NCBI GenBank assembly: GCA_016870715.1
Contig: VGAL01000004.1
Location: 1 to 64,000, forward strand
Length of the DNA: 64,000 nucleotides
Origin: Actinomycetota bacterium
GTDB lineage: Bacteria; Actinomycetota; Actinomycetes; Nanopelagicales; Nanopelagicaceae
Direction of reading: 5' to 3'
The number at the start of each line of letters is the position of its first letter. Positions within the stretch are counted from its first letter, which is position 1. Both the position numbers and the translations under genes were made by a program. Under the pieces are notes generated by a model. That model saw only the letters and a program-made list of their open reading frames with translations. It made no database searches and was not told where the DNA came from. This document shows, in pieces, positions 50,039 through 59,770 of the stretch.

Positions 50039-50624
50039 TACGAGCGAGCGGCTAAAAGTCGCTCGCGATCTGCATGACACCGTCTCTCAAGAGATCGCTG
50101 CCCTGGGTTATGCCTGTGATGAGGCTATCGCCCTCTCTGCGATGGGTGACGCGCGCGAATCCTTGATTGCCATCCGGGCACGTATTTCGCTAGTGACTTT
50201 GATGCTTCGTGATGAACTCGGTGCACTTCGAAATAGCGACTTGCCATTTGGCACGCTCCTTGATCATCTCTGCTCCGAACTGCGCTCCTTACACCCAGTT
50301 TCGATAACTAACTTAATACGTTCAGAACTGCGAATTGAGGATCGATTGGAACTCGAGCTTTACCGTGTGGTGCGGGAGATACTTATCAATATCCTCTCGC
50401 ATTCAGGTGCACGACGTATCACAATGAACGAAGATTCAACCAGCACCGAATTGAAAATCACAATTATCGACGATGGTATTGTCAACGATGCTTTTAATGG
50501 CGACGTGAAAAACGATTATCACTTCGGCATCACAACTATCCACGAACGAATTGCATCAATCAATGGAACCATCACTTATGAGCGTTCTGGTGATGTGAAC
50601 TCCTACGAAATCCGGATTCCCTGA
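50007..50624 (+). CDS. Sensor-domain-less histidine kinase (HisKA_3/NarX type)
   Basis: 205 aa; VARDLHDTVSQEIAALGY H-box, VREILINILSHSGARR N-box; TTG start, exact position uncertain. Confidence 0.75.
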   Translation: MPSRLRSSTTDTSERLKVARDLHDTVSQEIAALGYACDEAIALSAMGDARESLIAIRARISLVTLMLRDELGALRNSDLPFGTLLDHLCSELRSLHPVSITNLIRSELRIEDRLELELYRVVREILINILSHSGARRITMNEDSTSTELKITIIDDGIVNDAFNGDVKNDYHFGITTIHERIASINGTITYERSGDVNSYEIRIP

Positions 50625-51262
50625 TGAAAACCGAGGTTTATCGTGAAAATGGACTTCTCATCGTCGAAGACCACCCTGTTGTCCGTCAAGGATTAATGCG
50701 AGCGCTTGAAGCGCATGGATTCAATAAGATTTTCGAAGCTGCCACTTGTGGCGAAGGGCGTGGGCAACTTGCCAAGGTCAATCCCGATGTCCTCATTACC
50801 GATCTACATCTGCCTGACGGTCTAAGTTTTGAGATGATTAGTTGGGCGCGAAAAATCAAGCCCTCTCTGGCAATAGTCATACTTACCGTAGAAAATAGCC
50901 CAGAATTTTTAATCTCTGCTGCCGAATCAGGCGCCAATGCTCTGATTCACAAATCGGCTCCTATTACTACGCTGATTTCTGCGATTGATGTCGCAATCAA
51001 GGCCCCAAAGAGTTTTACCGCAGAAGGTTTAGCCGATGCAATTAAGCGCGAGCGAGAGAAACCAAAACTCACGCCACGCGAGTTGGAGATTCTGGAGCGG
51101 CTCAGTTCCGGGGCAGAACTTGATGCAATCAGTAAATCTCTATTCATCAGTTTGCCCACTGTTAAAACGCACCTTTCAAGTATCTACCGGAAGCTAGAGT
51201 GCGATAACCGCACATCTGCAGTTGTTCGCGCGTTATCTCTAGGACTAGTTCAACTCAAGTAG
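50624..51262 (+). CDS. NarL/FixJ-type response regulator (LuxR HTH)
   Basis: LLIVEDHPVVRQGL, LITDLHLPDG, LTPRELEILERLSSGAELDAISKSLFISLPTVKTHLSSIYRKL. Confidence 0.93.
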   Translation: MKTEVYRENGLLIVEDHPVVRQGLMRALEAHGFNKIFEAATCGEGRGQLAKVNPDVLITDLHLPDGLSFEMISWARKIKPSLAIVILTVENSPEFLISAAESGANALIHKSAPITTLISAIDVAIKAPKSFTAEGLADAIKREREKPKLTPRELEILERLSSGAELDAISKSLFISLPTVKTHLSSIYRKLECDNRTSAVVRALSLGLVQLK

Positions 51263-52396
51263 TGCGCGAAAACGTTGGCCGATTACTTGCCAACTCCACT
51301 GAGTTTCCATCCAATTCCGCCCCCGTGCGCCCATCTCTTGAGCATGGGTTGGATTGGAGAGGAGTTGATCGAGGGCGCTAGCCACCTCCTGAACATCGCG
51401 GCCATCAACGACAAGTGCACTCCTTCCCTCTTGGACAGCATCAGGTGAACCCCCGGAATCTCCGGCAATGACTGGTAATCCAGAGGCGCTTGCCTCTAAG
51501 AAAACAATTCCCAATCCCTCGACTTCCAGACCGCCAAATCTCTCTCGAGTGGGAGATGCAAAAATGTCAGCGCTACGGAAGAGGCCAGGTAATTCATCGT
51601 ATGGAGTACGACCAAGAAAAGTAATTGCAGAGTTCGCTCCTGATTCTTTAGCCAACTTTTCAAGTTTCTTCCGGTAATTTCCCGCCCCTGCAATCACCAA
51701 GTGAGCATGAGGATGTTTCTCTCGAATAAGCGCCATCGCCTCGATCAAAACGTCGTGACCTTTCCGTTGCACTAATCGACCCACAGATAAAATCAGCGAC
51801 TTATTCGCTAAACCGTAACGCTCGAGGATCTGGTGCACCTTAGGTCCAGGATGGAACCTATCGATATCCACTCCAGGAGGCAGATGTGTCAACTTCTTCC
51901 GATCACTTTGATCTAAGGCGCGACTGATTGCTCGTTCCGTAAACGATCCAAGATAGGTGAGGTGGTCAACGTTTCTCCCAACTACTCGCAGCATATGAGA
52001 GAAGAGTGGCAATTTCGACCACCAGACTTCATGTCCATGAGTGATGGCAACCATCTTCTGCACGCCACGTTTTCGTAAAGCTGGGGCTAAGAGCCCCAAA
52101 GGAACGCTTGCGCCGAAGACAACGCTCTTGATTGAGTGAGCATGAATGGTTCCCGCTACTCGAGTGAGCAATCCCGGAGTGGGCAGAAGAATTCGTTGTC
52201 GATCTCGGACCACTATTACCTCAAGCTCATCGAAGATTTGCCGATCATAATTCTCTTGCAGCTCGATATCGCCTCGAGTCGAGGCATGCACTACCACTGT
52301 TCCTTTAGGTAGTTGCCTGATTAGTCCTTCAATAAATGTTTCGATACCACCACTTTGTGGAGGGAAATCATTTGTAACAAAAAGTATCTTTTCCAC
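51245..52396 (-). CDS. Glycosyltransferase family 4 (PimB-like)
   Basis: ILFVTNDFPPQSGGIETFI, GRLVQRKGHDVLIEA, EGLGIVFLEASASGLPVI; start GTG 52396 favoured. Confidence 0.92.
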   Translation of the reverse strand: MEKILFVTNDFPPQSGGIETFIEGLIRQLPKGTVVVHASTRGDIELQENYDRQIFDELEVIVVRDRQRILLPTPGLLTRVAGTIHAHSIKSVVFGASVPLGLLAPALRKRGVQKMVAITHGHEVWWSKLPLFSHMLRVVGRNVDHLTYLGSFTERAISRALDQSDRKKLTHLPPGVDIDRFHPGPKVHQILERYGLANKSLILSVGRLVQRKGHDVLIEAMALIREKHPHAHLVIAGAGNYRKKLEKLAKESGANSAITFLGRTPYDELPGLFRSADIFASPTRERFGGLEVEGLGIVFLEASASGLPVIAGDSGGSPDAVQEGRSALVVDGRDVQEVASALDQLLSNPTHAQEMGARGRNWMETQWSWQVIGQRFRALLELN

Positions 52397-52397
52397 G

Positions 52398-53426
52398 CTA
52401 TAAACGTACAGCTCCGACATACCGCATCTGATTTATTGGGGCGATTTTCACCCGATAGCCGGGGCGAGGCGCGTGGACCATCTTTCCATTCCCCACATAA
52501 ATGCCAACGTGACTGATGGGGACTTTAAAAAAAACCAAGTCCCCGGGGCGAAGTTGGGAACGTGGAATCTTTTTTCCATATCTAAATTGCGCTCGCGATG
52601 AATGTGGCAGCGAAACTCCTGCCGCTGCAAAGGCGCGCATAGTCAATCCCGAACAATCCCAGGTTTGCATCCCGGCGGCACCAAATACATATCGATCTCC
52701 AATTTGTGCCAACGCATAACGAAGTGCAACACCGGCACGACCTGAGGTATTACGTAGATTCTTTGCGGTGGCACGTGATGAGGCGAGATCTTTTGCCTCC
52801 GACCGTCGTTGCGCTGCTAATAACGCTTTGCGCTCAGATGCTTTCAATGATTTGAGAATCTTCTCGGCCTCGGCAAGTTTGGCATTTGCAGCACGTGCCT
52901 GTGCCTCAAGTTTCTGTTGAGTAGCACGAACAAGCTTTGCTTTGTCGCTGACAAGCATCGTGGTCTGCCGGAGTTTTTGGGTAGCAGATTCGTAGCGACG
53001 TAACTCAACTGAGCGGCGACGAGTGAGTGAATCTAGATCTCCAGCTGATGCTAGGTATGCGGTGGGATCGGAGGAGAAGAGAAGTTGTAAGGATTGACCG
53101 AGTCCAGAGCTCTTGTATTGCTCAAGCGCGATTGAACCGAGAGATTTGCGAATCTCCTCCAACTCGCCCCGCTGTCGGGCAGCTTTCTCTTGGACTCCAG
53201 CGAGAGTTTGATTGAGTTGCGCTAGGCGAACCTTTGCCTCTTGAGCCCCTTCGGCAGCCGAAGCAGCCTGATTCTGTAAGTCGATCACGCGCGCCTGCAC
53301 CTCAAGAAGGCGTGCGCTCGGGCGTGGCGCCGCCTGGCTTGGTAGGGCGCTAGCCAGTGAGGCCACCACAGCAAGGGCAAGGGCGATTAGCCCTAGGCTT
53401 GAGCGGCAGACGCGGAGGGTCGTCAT
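52398..53426 (-). CDS. Secreted coiled-coil NlpC/P60 peptidoglycan endopeptidase
   Basis: Signal peptide from ATG 53426; WDCSGLTMRAF, LRPGDLVFFKVPISHVGIYVGNGKMVHAP. Confidence 0.92.
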   Translation of the reverse strand: MTTLRVCRSSLGLIALALAVVASLASALPSQAAPRPSARLLEVQARVIDLQNQAASAAEGAQEAKVRLAQLNQTLAGVQEKAARQRGELEEIRKSLGSIALEQYKSSGLGQSLQLLFSSDPTAYLASAGDLDSLTRRRSVELRRYESATQKLRQTTMLVSDKAKLVRATQQKLEAQARAANAKLAEAEKILKSLKASERKALLAAQRRSEAKDLASSRATAKNLRNTSGRAGVALRYALAQIGDRYVFGAAGMQTWDCSGLTMRAFAAAGVSLPHSSRAQFRYGKKIPRSQLRPGDLVFFKVPISHVGIYVGNGKMVHAPRPGYRVKIAPINQMRYVGAVRL

Positions 53427-53554
53427 GACCTCAAGGCTAACCAGCCTCACATCCGGCGCTCAACTTCAACGCCGCTCCTCTGGCAGGAAGGGCGCTATTT
53501 CCGTCAAATTCTCAGCAAATCACCCGCTCCCAGCGCTGACCTACTCTTATCGCT

Positions 53555-54052
53555 ATGGAAGCGCCGCCTTCACTCCCCAGGGTCCTTGCCTGCCTTGTCG
53601 TGGGGTCAAATGGCGCTAGCACCCTAGGTGGAGTCAGTCGCGGTATCTCTACTGGAGAGGATCGGGCTCGCTTTCTCGCCCTCCGTCAATCCCCCGAGGT
53701 GGGGGCGCTGGTGGTGGGTTCGCGCACTGCAGAGAGTGAGCCGTATGGCAAAACTCCACGCCCACTTTTTATCTATCGTCGATCCACAGGTTTGAGTCCA
53801 GGTGCGTTCATTGATGAGATTTGCGAGGGGATAACAGGGGCGATTCTCTGTGAAGGTGGGGTCACGCTAATCCATCATCTACTCACAGATGAATCTCTCG
53901 ACTCTTTTTATCTCACACGAACTCGCGCAGATGGTGACGGCCACTTTCTCGATGAGACTCTACTTCTTGCAAAAATGTCTCTCGCATCTCGTGAAGAGGT
54001 CAATGGAACAACCTTCGAGTTATACGAGCGCGCCTCCCGACTCATGGGATAG
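53555..54052 (+). CDS. RibD C-terminal / dihydrofolate reductase-like (pyrimidine reductase) family protein
   Basis: 165 aa; LACLVVGSNGASTLGGVS, LVVGSRTAE, ILCEGGVTLIHHLL. Confidence 0.75.
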   Translation: MEAPPSLPRVLACLVVGSNGASTLGGVSRGISTGEDRARFLALRQSPEVGALVVGSRTAESEPYGKTPRPLFIYRRSTGLSPGAFIDEICEGITGAILCEGGVTLIHHLLTDESLDSFYLTRTRADGDGHFLDETLLLAKMSLASREEVNGTTFELYERASRLMG

Positions 54053-54072
54053 CGCTCTTTACCCTTATATAT

Positions 54073-54663
54073 ATGAGTAGGAATAGTGGCTTCATCGGTG
54101 ATGTCGATGAATTGCTCAGTGAGCTTCGCGCTTTCCGTCCCCGCCCCGAGATTGAGTGTGAAGAGATTCCCGCTCCGGCAAAACTCGCCACTATTGGTTT
54201 CGCGCTCACTGCCGAATGTTTTGATGGAGATCATGAAGTAGCCAATGGACGCTTCGTCTTGCTCCATGAACCTGGGGGCCAAGAAACATGGGGTGGAGAT
54301 TTACGTGCAGTTACTTTCATCAAAGCAGATATCGAACAGGAGATGGGATCAGACCCGCTCTTACCTCAAGTGGGGTGGTCATGGTTTGAAGAGTCGATAT
54401 CAGGTCTTTCGGCTACCGGTTTAAGTGGCACGGTAACTCTTGCGCTTAGTTCATCATTTGGTGAACTTGCAGAGCGAGGTGCGCTCACTGAACTGGAGAT
54501 TCGCGCCTCGTGGACTCCTATTGCCCAGAGCGTTCCCGAGGTGATTGATCACCTCGAACGGTGGACCGAACTACTTGCCCACTGCGCTGGCTTGCCACCC
54601 ATCTCTCGCGGGGATGGCCTCTCCACAATGGTCCGACGAAGTAGCAAGAGCAAGAACAAATAA
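54073..54663 (+). CDS. DUF3000 domain-containing protein
   Basis: EIECEEIPAPAKLATIGFALTAE, LPQVGWSWFEESI. Confidence 0.85.
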   Translation: MSRNSGFIGDVDELLSELRAFRPRPEIECEEIPAPAKLATIGFALTAECFDGDHEVANGRFVLLHEPGGQETWGGDLRAVTFIKADIEQEMGSDPLLPQVGWSWFEESISGLSATGLSGTVTLALSSSFGELAERGALTELEIRASWTPIAQSVPEVIDHLERWTELLAHCAGLPPISRGDGLSTMVRRSSKSKNK

Positions 54664-54684
54664 GCCATAGTTTATGGATGTGTA

Positions 54685-55989
54685 TTGATGTGCATGGAGC
54701 CAATTGAAGAAGATCTCGAAGACGAGCAGGAGCGCATCCCTCTCCTAGCCGCACCTCGTACTCCTCTTCCTGAAATCATCCACACTCTCGAAGGAGTAAA
54801 GAGCGCAGTTTCGCAACTGCATCATGGTGAAGGTGATATCGCACTTGATGCCGAACGCGCTTCTGGATACAAGTATTCGCAGCGGGCATATTTAATTCAA
54901 ATATTTCGACGTGGTGGTGGGCTCCACCTCATTGATCCCATCGCATTCTCGGGAAGTGATCCCCGTGATGTTTTTTCTGACCTCAATGATGTAATTCGCA
55001 GCTGCCAAGTGGTCATCCACGCAAGTTCGCAAGACCTGCCCTGTTTGCGTGCGGTCGGGATTGAGCCAACATCGCTCTTTGATACCGAGCTTGCCGGAAG
55101 GATTGCAGGTTTTCCTCGAGTTGGACTCGGCGCTCTCACTGAATCGTTATTAAATATTCGACTAACTAAAGAGCACTCTGCCGTGGATTGGTCACAACGA
55201 CCACTCCAACATGATTGGTTGATCTATGCAGCTCTCGATGTCGATGTATTGCTCGATCTCAAAGATGAAATTGTCAGAGTCTTGCGCGAGAAGGAGAAAC
55301 TCGAGTGGGCGCTCCAGGAATCAACTGCAGCTCTTAACGCTCCCCCCTCTGCTCCGCGCCGAGAGCCATGGCGTAGAACGTCAGGAATACATCAAGTAAA
55401 GAAACCAGAACAACTTGCCATCGTGCGCGAGATGTGGCGGGTGCGTGATGCGATTGCGCAGGAGCGTGATATCGCTGCTGGACGAATCCTTAATGATCGA
55501 GCGTTGGTCAATGTTGCACTCAAGCCGCCTTCGACTCTTCTGCAGGTGAAAGCATTCTCAGCTCTCAAGCGAGATGCCCATCTTTGGTGGAGCGCGCTAG
55601 AAGCAGCACGCGCGCATCCAACAGTTGCACGCCCTGCCGCCTCAGATGGACCGCCGGCACATATGCGAATCTGGAGAGAACGATCTCCCCTTGCATATGC
55701 CCGATTGACTCATGCTCGAAAAGCGCTCAGCGATTGCGCCGTCGAACTGGATCTTCCGGCAGAGAATCTCCTCTCCCCTGACACCCTCCGCCGATTTTGC
55801 TGGCAAGAGCCCCCTGAAGAAGGCCGGAGCGAATCAGATGTTGTCGACTTCCTTGCCTCCTGCGGAGCTCGCCCCTGGCAGATCTCCCATACCGCCGGAC
55901 TCCTCCTCGCGATTGAGAGAGCGACTACCCCCCTTCAATTGAGCGCGGAATCAAAGGCTGAGGAGGCTGAGGGGGCTGAGGAGGGGTGA
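54685..55989 (+). CDS. HRDC domain / ribonuclease D family protein
   Basis: DIALDAERASGYKYSQRAYLIQIFRRG, VDWSQRPLQHDWLIYAALDVDVLL. Confidence 0.9.
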   Translation: MMCMEPIEEDLEDEQERIPLLAAPRTPLPEIIHTLEGVKSAVSQLHHGEGDIALDAERASGYKYSQRAYLIQIFRRGGGLHLIDPIAFSGSDPRDVFSDLNDVIRSCQVVIHASSQDLPCLRAVGIEPTSLFDTELAGRIAGFPRVGLGALTESLLNIRLTKEHSAVDWSQRPLQHDWLIYAALDVDVLLDLKDEIVRVLREKEKLEWALQESTAALNAPPSAPRREPWRRTSGIHQVKKPEQLAIVREMWRVRDAIAQERDIAAGRILNDRALVNVALKPPSTLLQVKAFSALKRDAHLWWSALEAARAHPTVARPAASDGPPAHMRIWRERSPLAYARLTHARKALSDCAVELDLPAENLLSPDTLRRFCWQEPPEEGRSESDVVDFLASCGARPWQISHTAGLLLAIERATTPLQLSAESKAEEAEGAEEG

Positions 55990-56002
55990 GCGATCTCTCA
56001 TG

Positions 56003-56030
56003 AATTACGCAACAAAATAGTTGCGTAATT
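56003..56030. promoter_or_regulatory. Perfect 11-bp inverted repeat upstream of iron ABC operon (candidate operator)
   Basis: AATTACGCAAC-AAAATA-GTTGCGTAATT. Confidence 0.6.
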
Positions 56031-56056
56031 CCCTCCCTCTCTTTTATGGTGTTGCC

Positions 56057-57103
56057 ATGACTGATTCAACACCTAGTGAAAACCGATATCGACACCGAAA
56101 AGGTCTTACCGCCGCGGCTCTGCTCATGCTCATGGGCGCTCTCACCTCCTGCGCTGCCACTCCTGAGGCGGAGAAATCGACCGCTCCAATCACCCTCTAT
56201 TCAGGTCGGAGCGAAGAGTTGATAGCCCCGTTCATAGAGGCATTCACTGCTGAAACTGGAATTCAGGTTGAAACTCGCTTTGGCGATTCAGCTGCCCTTG
56301 CAGCTCAACTCTTAGAAGAGGGAGCTAACTCACCTGCCGATCTCTTCCTCTCACAAGATGCAGGTGCCCTCGGTGCGCTCTCGGGCGCTGAATTGCTCGC
56401 TCCCCTTGAAGGAGAAACTCTCAACCAAACTCCGAAGGAATTCATCTCGAGGGAAGAAGATTGGGTCGGCATCACCGGTCGAGCTCGAGTCTTCGCATAT
56501 TCCCCCACTCGAGTGAGTTCGCTACCTGGATCAGTTGCCGATCTCGTGCGGCCAGAGTGGAAGGGAAGAGTGGGAATTGCACCCACTAACTCGTCGTTCC
56601 AAGCTTTTGTAACCGCCATGATTCAAAGTCAGGGCGAACCGGCAACACAAGAGTGGTTGGAAGCCATAATCAAAAATGAACCAAAGCTCTATGAGAAGAA
56701 CAGTTTGATTGTTGAAGCAATCGATTCAGGTGAGATTGATGCAGGGTTGGTCAACCACTATTACTTATGGGAAGTAGCTTCTGAATTGGGTCGTGAAATA
56801 AAAGTACAGAATCACTTTTTCACAACCGGTGATATTGGAAACCTGCTCAATGTTTCGGGTGCTGGAATCCTGAAAAGTTCGAAGAATCAAAATGGAGCGA
56901 AGCGATTCATCGAATTCCTTCTCTCAAAAGCGATCCAAGAGAAATTCGTGAGTGACACCCATGAATTTTCACTTGAATATCCTGAACTCTCCCCTGAGGG
57001 AGTTCCGCAATGGAGCTCGATTGGCGCACCCAAAGTAGATCTATCCGAGCTAGCAGATCTTCAGAGAACCCAAAAACTTCTGCTCAAAATAGGACTGCTC
57101 TAG
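56057..57103 (+). CDS. Iron(III) ABC transporter substrate-binding lipoprotein
   Basis: Lipobox LTSC; ITLYSGRSEELIAPFIEAFTAETGI, GLVNHYYLWEV. Confidence 0.9.
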   Translation: MTDSTPSENRYRHRKGLTAAALLMLMGALTSCAATPEAEKSTAPITLYSGRSEELIAPFIEAFTAETGIQVETRFGDSAALAAQLLEEGANSPADLFLSQDAGALGALSGAELLAPLEGETLNQTPKEFISREEDWVGITGRARVFAYSPTRVSSLPGSVADLVRPEWKGRVGIAPTNSSFQAFVTAMIQSQGEPATQEWLEAIIKNEPKLYEKNSLIVEAIDSGEIDAGLVNHYYLWEVASELGREIKVQNHFFTTGDIGNLLNVSGAGILKSSKNQNGAKRFIEFLLSKAIQEKFVSDTHEFSLEYPELSPEGVPQWSSIGAPKVDLSELADLQRTQKLLLKIGLL

Positions 57104-57106
57104 ACC

Positions 57107-58681
57107 ATGCTTGATACCAACGAGAAATTGCCGAGAAATCTTCGGGAATCCAACCGAGATAATCGTCCGTCGACACTTCTGCTCCTTGCGGGAGTTGTCG
57201 CGCTGGCATTCGTAGCTCTTCCCATCTTCTACCTATTTCGACTAGCCAAACGAAGCGATGTAGAGACTCTCACGCTTCTGATTTTTCGCGCTAAAACTGC
57301 TGAGATAATTTTCACAACAATCTCTCTTGCAACTTTGGTTTCACTCTTTGCCACGGTTCTTGGACTAACCCTTGCTTGGACGTTGCATAACGTGAAAATA
57401 CCCCGTAATAATCTATTTCGAGCTCTCGTCATGATTCCCATCGCAATACCTAGTTACATCTATGCCTACTGCTGGCTCTCTCTAGAAGCCTTGCCTCGTG
57501 GGTACTTTTCTGCACTCATTGTTCTCACGTTGGCGACTACTCCTTACATAATCCTCGCCACTTTTTCTGCATTTTCTCGGATAGATCTGGCACAGTTAGA
57601 GGTAGCGCAGACTTTGGGTGATAATCCGCTTCGACTTTTTACGAGAGTCATCTTTCCACAGATCAGAAATACCATCCTCGCTGGTTCGCTTCTCGTTACC
57701 CTCTACGTACTCTCTGATTTTGGTGCCGTTTCACTTCTTGGCGTAGACACTCTTACTCGAGCAATTCAAAATACCTATCAAGGAAGTTATGACCGTTCCA
57801 GCGCTGCTGTCCTCGCAATAATTCTTCTCATCCTCTCTGCGCTCGTAATTTTTCGTGAAAATCTCTGGCGTAATGAGAGCTACCACACAATAACTTCATC
57901 CTCCATAACTAAGGCAGGAAAGAAGTACACACAGAGAAGAGTCCGGATCCTCGCTTCAACTCTCATTGTTGCTTACATTCTGGTCGCACTCCTACTGCCT
58001 ATGTCACTACTGATTCAGCGTTTCGTTACACGCGAGAGAGCGTTAGATTTATCAAATCTATTTAATGTGACGAGTTCGACAATTGTAGTCTCAGCAATAG
58101 GTGCGGTACTTGCAATTGCAATTTCGATTCCTCTTGCTTTGTTATCGCTGACGGGATCTCGGCTGGGTAAATTTGCTGAGTGGGGCGTATTTTTGGTGCA
58201 TGCTCTTCCAGGAATAGTTATGGGATTGGCACTAGTCTCTTTTGGCGCTCAATTTTCATTTATCTATCAAACTCTCATCCTCCTCGCGATTGCCTACTCG
58301 ATCCTCTTCCTCGCCCGATCAGTTGGATTCATTTCTTCCTCAATCTCTCGAGTTCCCAAGAATCTGGAGGAAATCTCTTCCACTTTGGGAAAAAATAAGC
58401 GCGAGACGTTTTTTAGAGTCACTCTTCCTCTAGCTTTGCCTGGAATTCTCTCTGGAGCTTTGCTCATATTTCTCTCGGCGATGAAAGAGCTTCCGGCGAC
58501 TCTGATGTTACGTCCGACTGGATTTGAAACTCTTGCAACGGAGATTTGGAGTAGCGCAAATATTTTCAGATTTAGTGAGGCAGCACCCTATGCACTGCTT
58601 TTGGTAATCTTCGCGGCAATCCCTGCTTTTTTGATTAGTCGCCCGGATAGACAAAACAGTAATCGAGGTGAGATTTCATGA
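57107..58681 (+). CDS. Iron(III) ABC transporter permease (FbpB-like, fused)
   Basis: 524 aa multi-TM with two permease EAA-like loops EVAQTLGDNPLRLFTRVIFPQ and EISSTLGKNKRETFFRVTLPLALPG. Confidence 0.92.
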   Translation: MLDTNEKLPRNLRESNRDNRPSTLLLLAGVVALAFVALPIFYLFRLAKRSDVETLTLLIFRAKTAEIIFTTISLATLVSLFATVLGLTLAWTLHNVKIPRNNLFRALVMIPIAIPSYIYAYCWLSLEALPRGYFSALIVLTLATTPYIILATFSAFSRIDLAQLEVAQTLGDNPLRLFTRVIFPQIRNTILAGSLLVTLYVLSDFGAVSLLGVDTLTRAIQNTYQGSYDRSSAAVLAIILLILSALVIFRENLWRNESYHTITSSSITKAGKKYTQRRVRILASTLIVAYILVALLLPMSLLIQRFVTRERALDLSNLFNVTSSTIVVSAIGAVLAIAISIPLALLSLTGSRLGKFAEWGVFLVHALPGIVMGLALVSFGAQFSFIYQTLILLAIAYSILFLARSVGFISSSISRVPKNLEEISSTLGKNKRETFFRVTLPLALPGILSGALLIFLSAMKELPATLMLRPTGFETLATEIWSSANIFRFSEAAPYALLLVIFAAIPAFLISRPDRQNSNRGEIS

Positions 58682-59760
58682 CGTCACTTGAACTCTCTGA
58701 GCTCTCTGTGACCTTTGGCTCGACCCCAGCTTTAAGTAGCCTTTCGCTAAATGTGAAGTCTGGGGATTTTGCGGCAATACTTGGCCCGTCTGGATGTGGG
58801 AAGACGACCCTGCTCCGCGCGATTGCTGGATTAGTTACGCCGAATTCTGGGGCAATCCGTTTTGATAAAAAATTGGTCAGCGTCTCATCGTTGGTACTTC
58901 CCGCTCATAAACGAAATGTGGGATATCTACCGCAAGAGGCTGGCCTTTTTCCACATCTCACCGTTGGCGAAAATGTTGGTTTTGGACTGAGCGCAGGCAG
59001 TAGAAAGATAAAAAATAGCGAACGAAACGAGAGAATTCGAGAGATGCTAGATCTCGTGGGGCTTATTAAGCTTATCGATCGCAAACCTCACCAGTTAAGT
59101 GGCGGTCAGCAAACACGAGTTGCTCTCGCACGTGCCTTGGCAATCCAACCTGCAATCGTTCTTCTTGATGAGCCATTCTCCAATCTCGACTACGCGCTCA
59201 GGGTGGATGTCAGCGAAGAGGTAATTGCACTTCTTAAAAAGAGTAAGACAACTTCACTCATGGTTACTCATGATCGTGAAGAGGCACTTGTATCAGCAGA
59301 CATAATCGCTTTGATGAGTCATGGAACAATCGTGCAATCAGGCACTCCCCAATCCATTTATATGGGACCACAATCTGCCGAGATGGCTCAAAGCACTGGT
59401 GACATTGTGCAGATATCAGCTCAGCGACGGCCCGATGGAACTGTCGTGTCGGTTCTGCACCCCCAGCCCGCTCAATTTGATGCCCGCAGTGAATTGGGTG
59501 CGCTGCTCATTCGACCTGAAGAGATTCGTATTCACGACACCGACAAAAATGGCTCCTACCAGCGTGCGACTGTCTCGCGAGTGAAGTACTACGGACACGA
59601 TGCGATGGTGGAACTCTCCCTCCCTGGAGTAGGTTCCTCCGAGCAAATTCCCCTGCTCGCCCGAGTGGCGGGACCGGTCGAGTATGCAGTAGGCGAAACG
59701 GTCTACATTGAGCACCACGGGCCGATCCGCTGGGTGTCGAAAAAGGTTACTGACCGGTAA
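58678..59760 (+). CDS. Iron(III) ABC transporter ATP-binding protein (FbpC-like)
   Basis: GPSGCGKTTLLRAIAGL, LSGGQQTRVALARALAIQPAIVLLDEPFSNLD. Confidence 0.93.
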   Translation: MTSLELSELSVTFGSTPALSSLSLNVKSGDFAAILGPSGCGKTTLLRAIAGLVTPNSGAIRFDKKLVSVSSLVLPAHKRNVGYLPQEAGLFPHLTVGENVGFGLSAGSRKIKNSERNERIREMLDLVGLIKLIDRKPHQLSGGQQTRVALARALAIQPAIVLLDEPFSNLDYALRVDVSEEVIALLKKSKTTSLMVTHDREEALVSADIIALMSHGTIVQSGTPQSIYMGPQSAEMAQSTGDIVQISAQRRPDGTVVSVLHPQPAQFDARSELGALLIRPEEIRIHDTDKNGSYQRATVSRVKYYGHDAMVELSLPGVGSSEQIPLLARVAGPVEYAVGETVYIEHHGPIRWVSKKVTDR

Positions 59761-59770
59761 GGTTTCTCGT

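Noticed and set aside
56003-56030. Inverted repeat as the rho-independent terminator of rnd
   Set aside because: No T-tract follows the right arm (CCCTCCCTC) and it overlaps the inferred promoter; an operator is more likely, though not proven.
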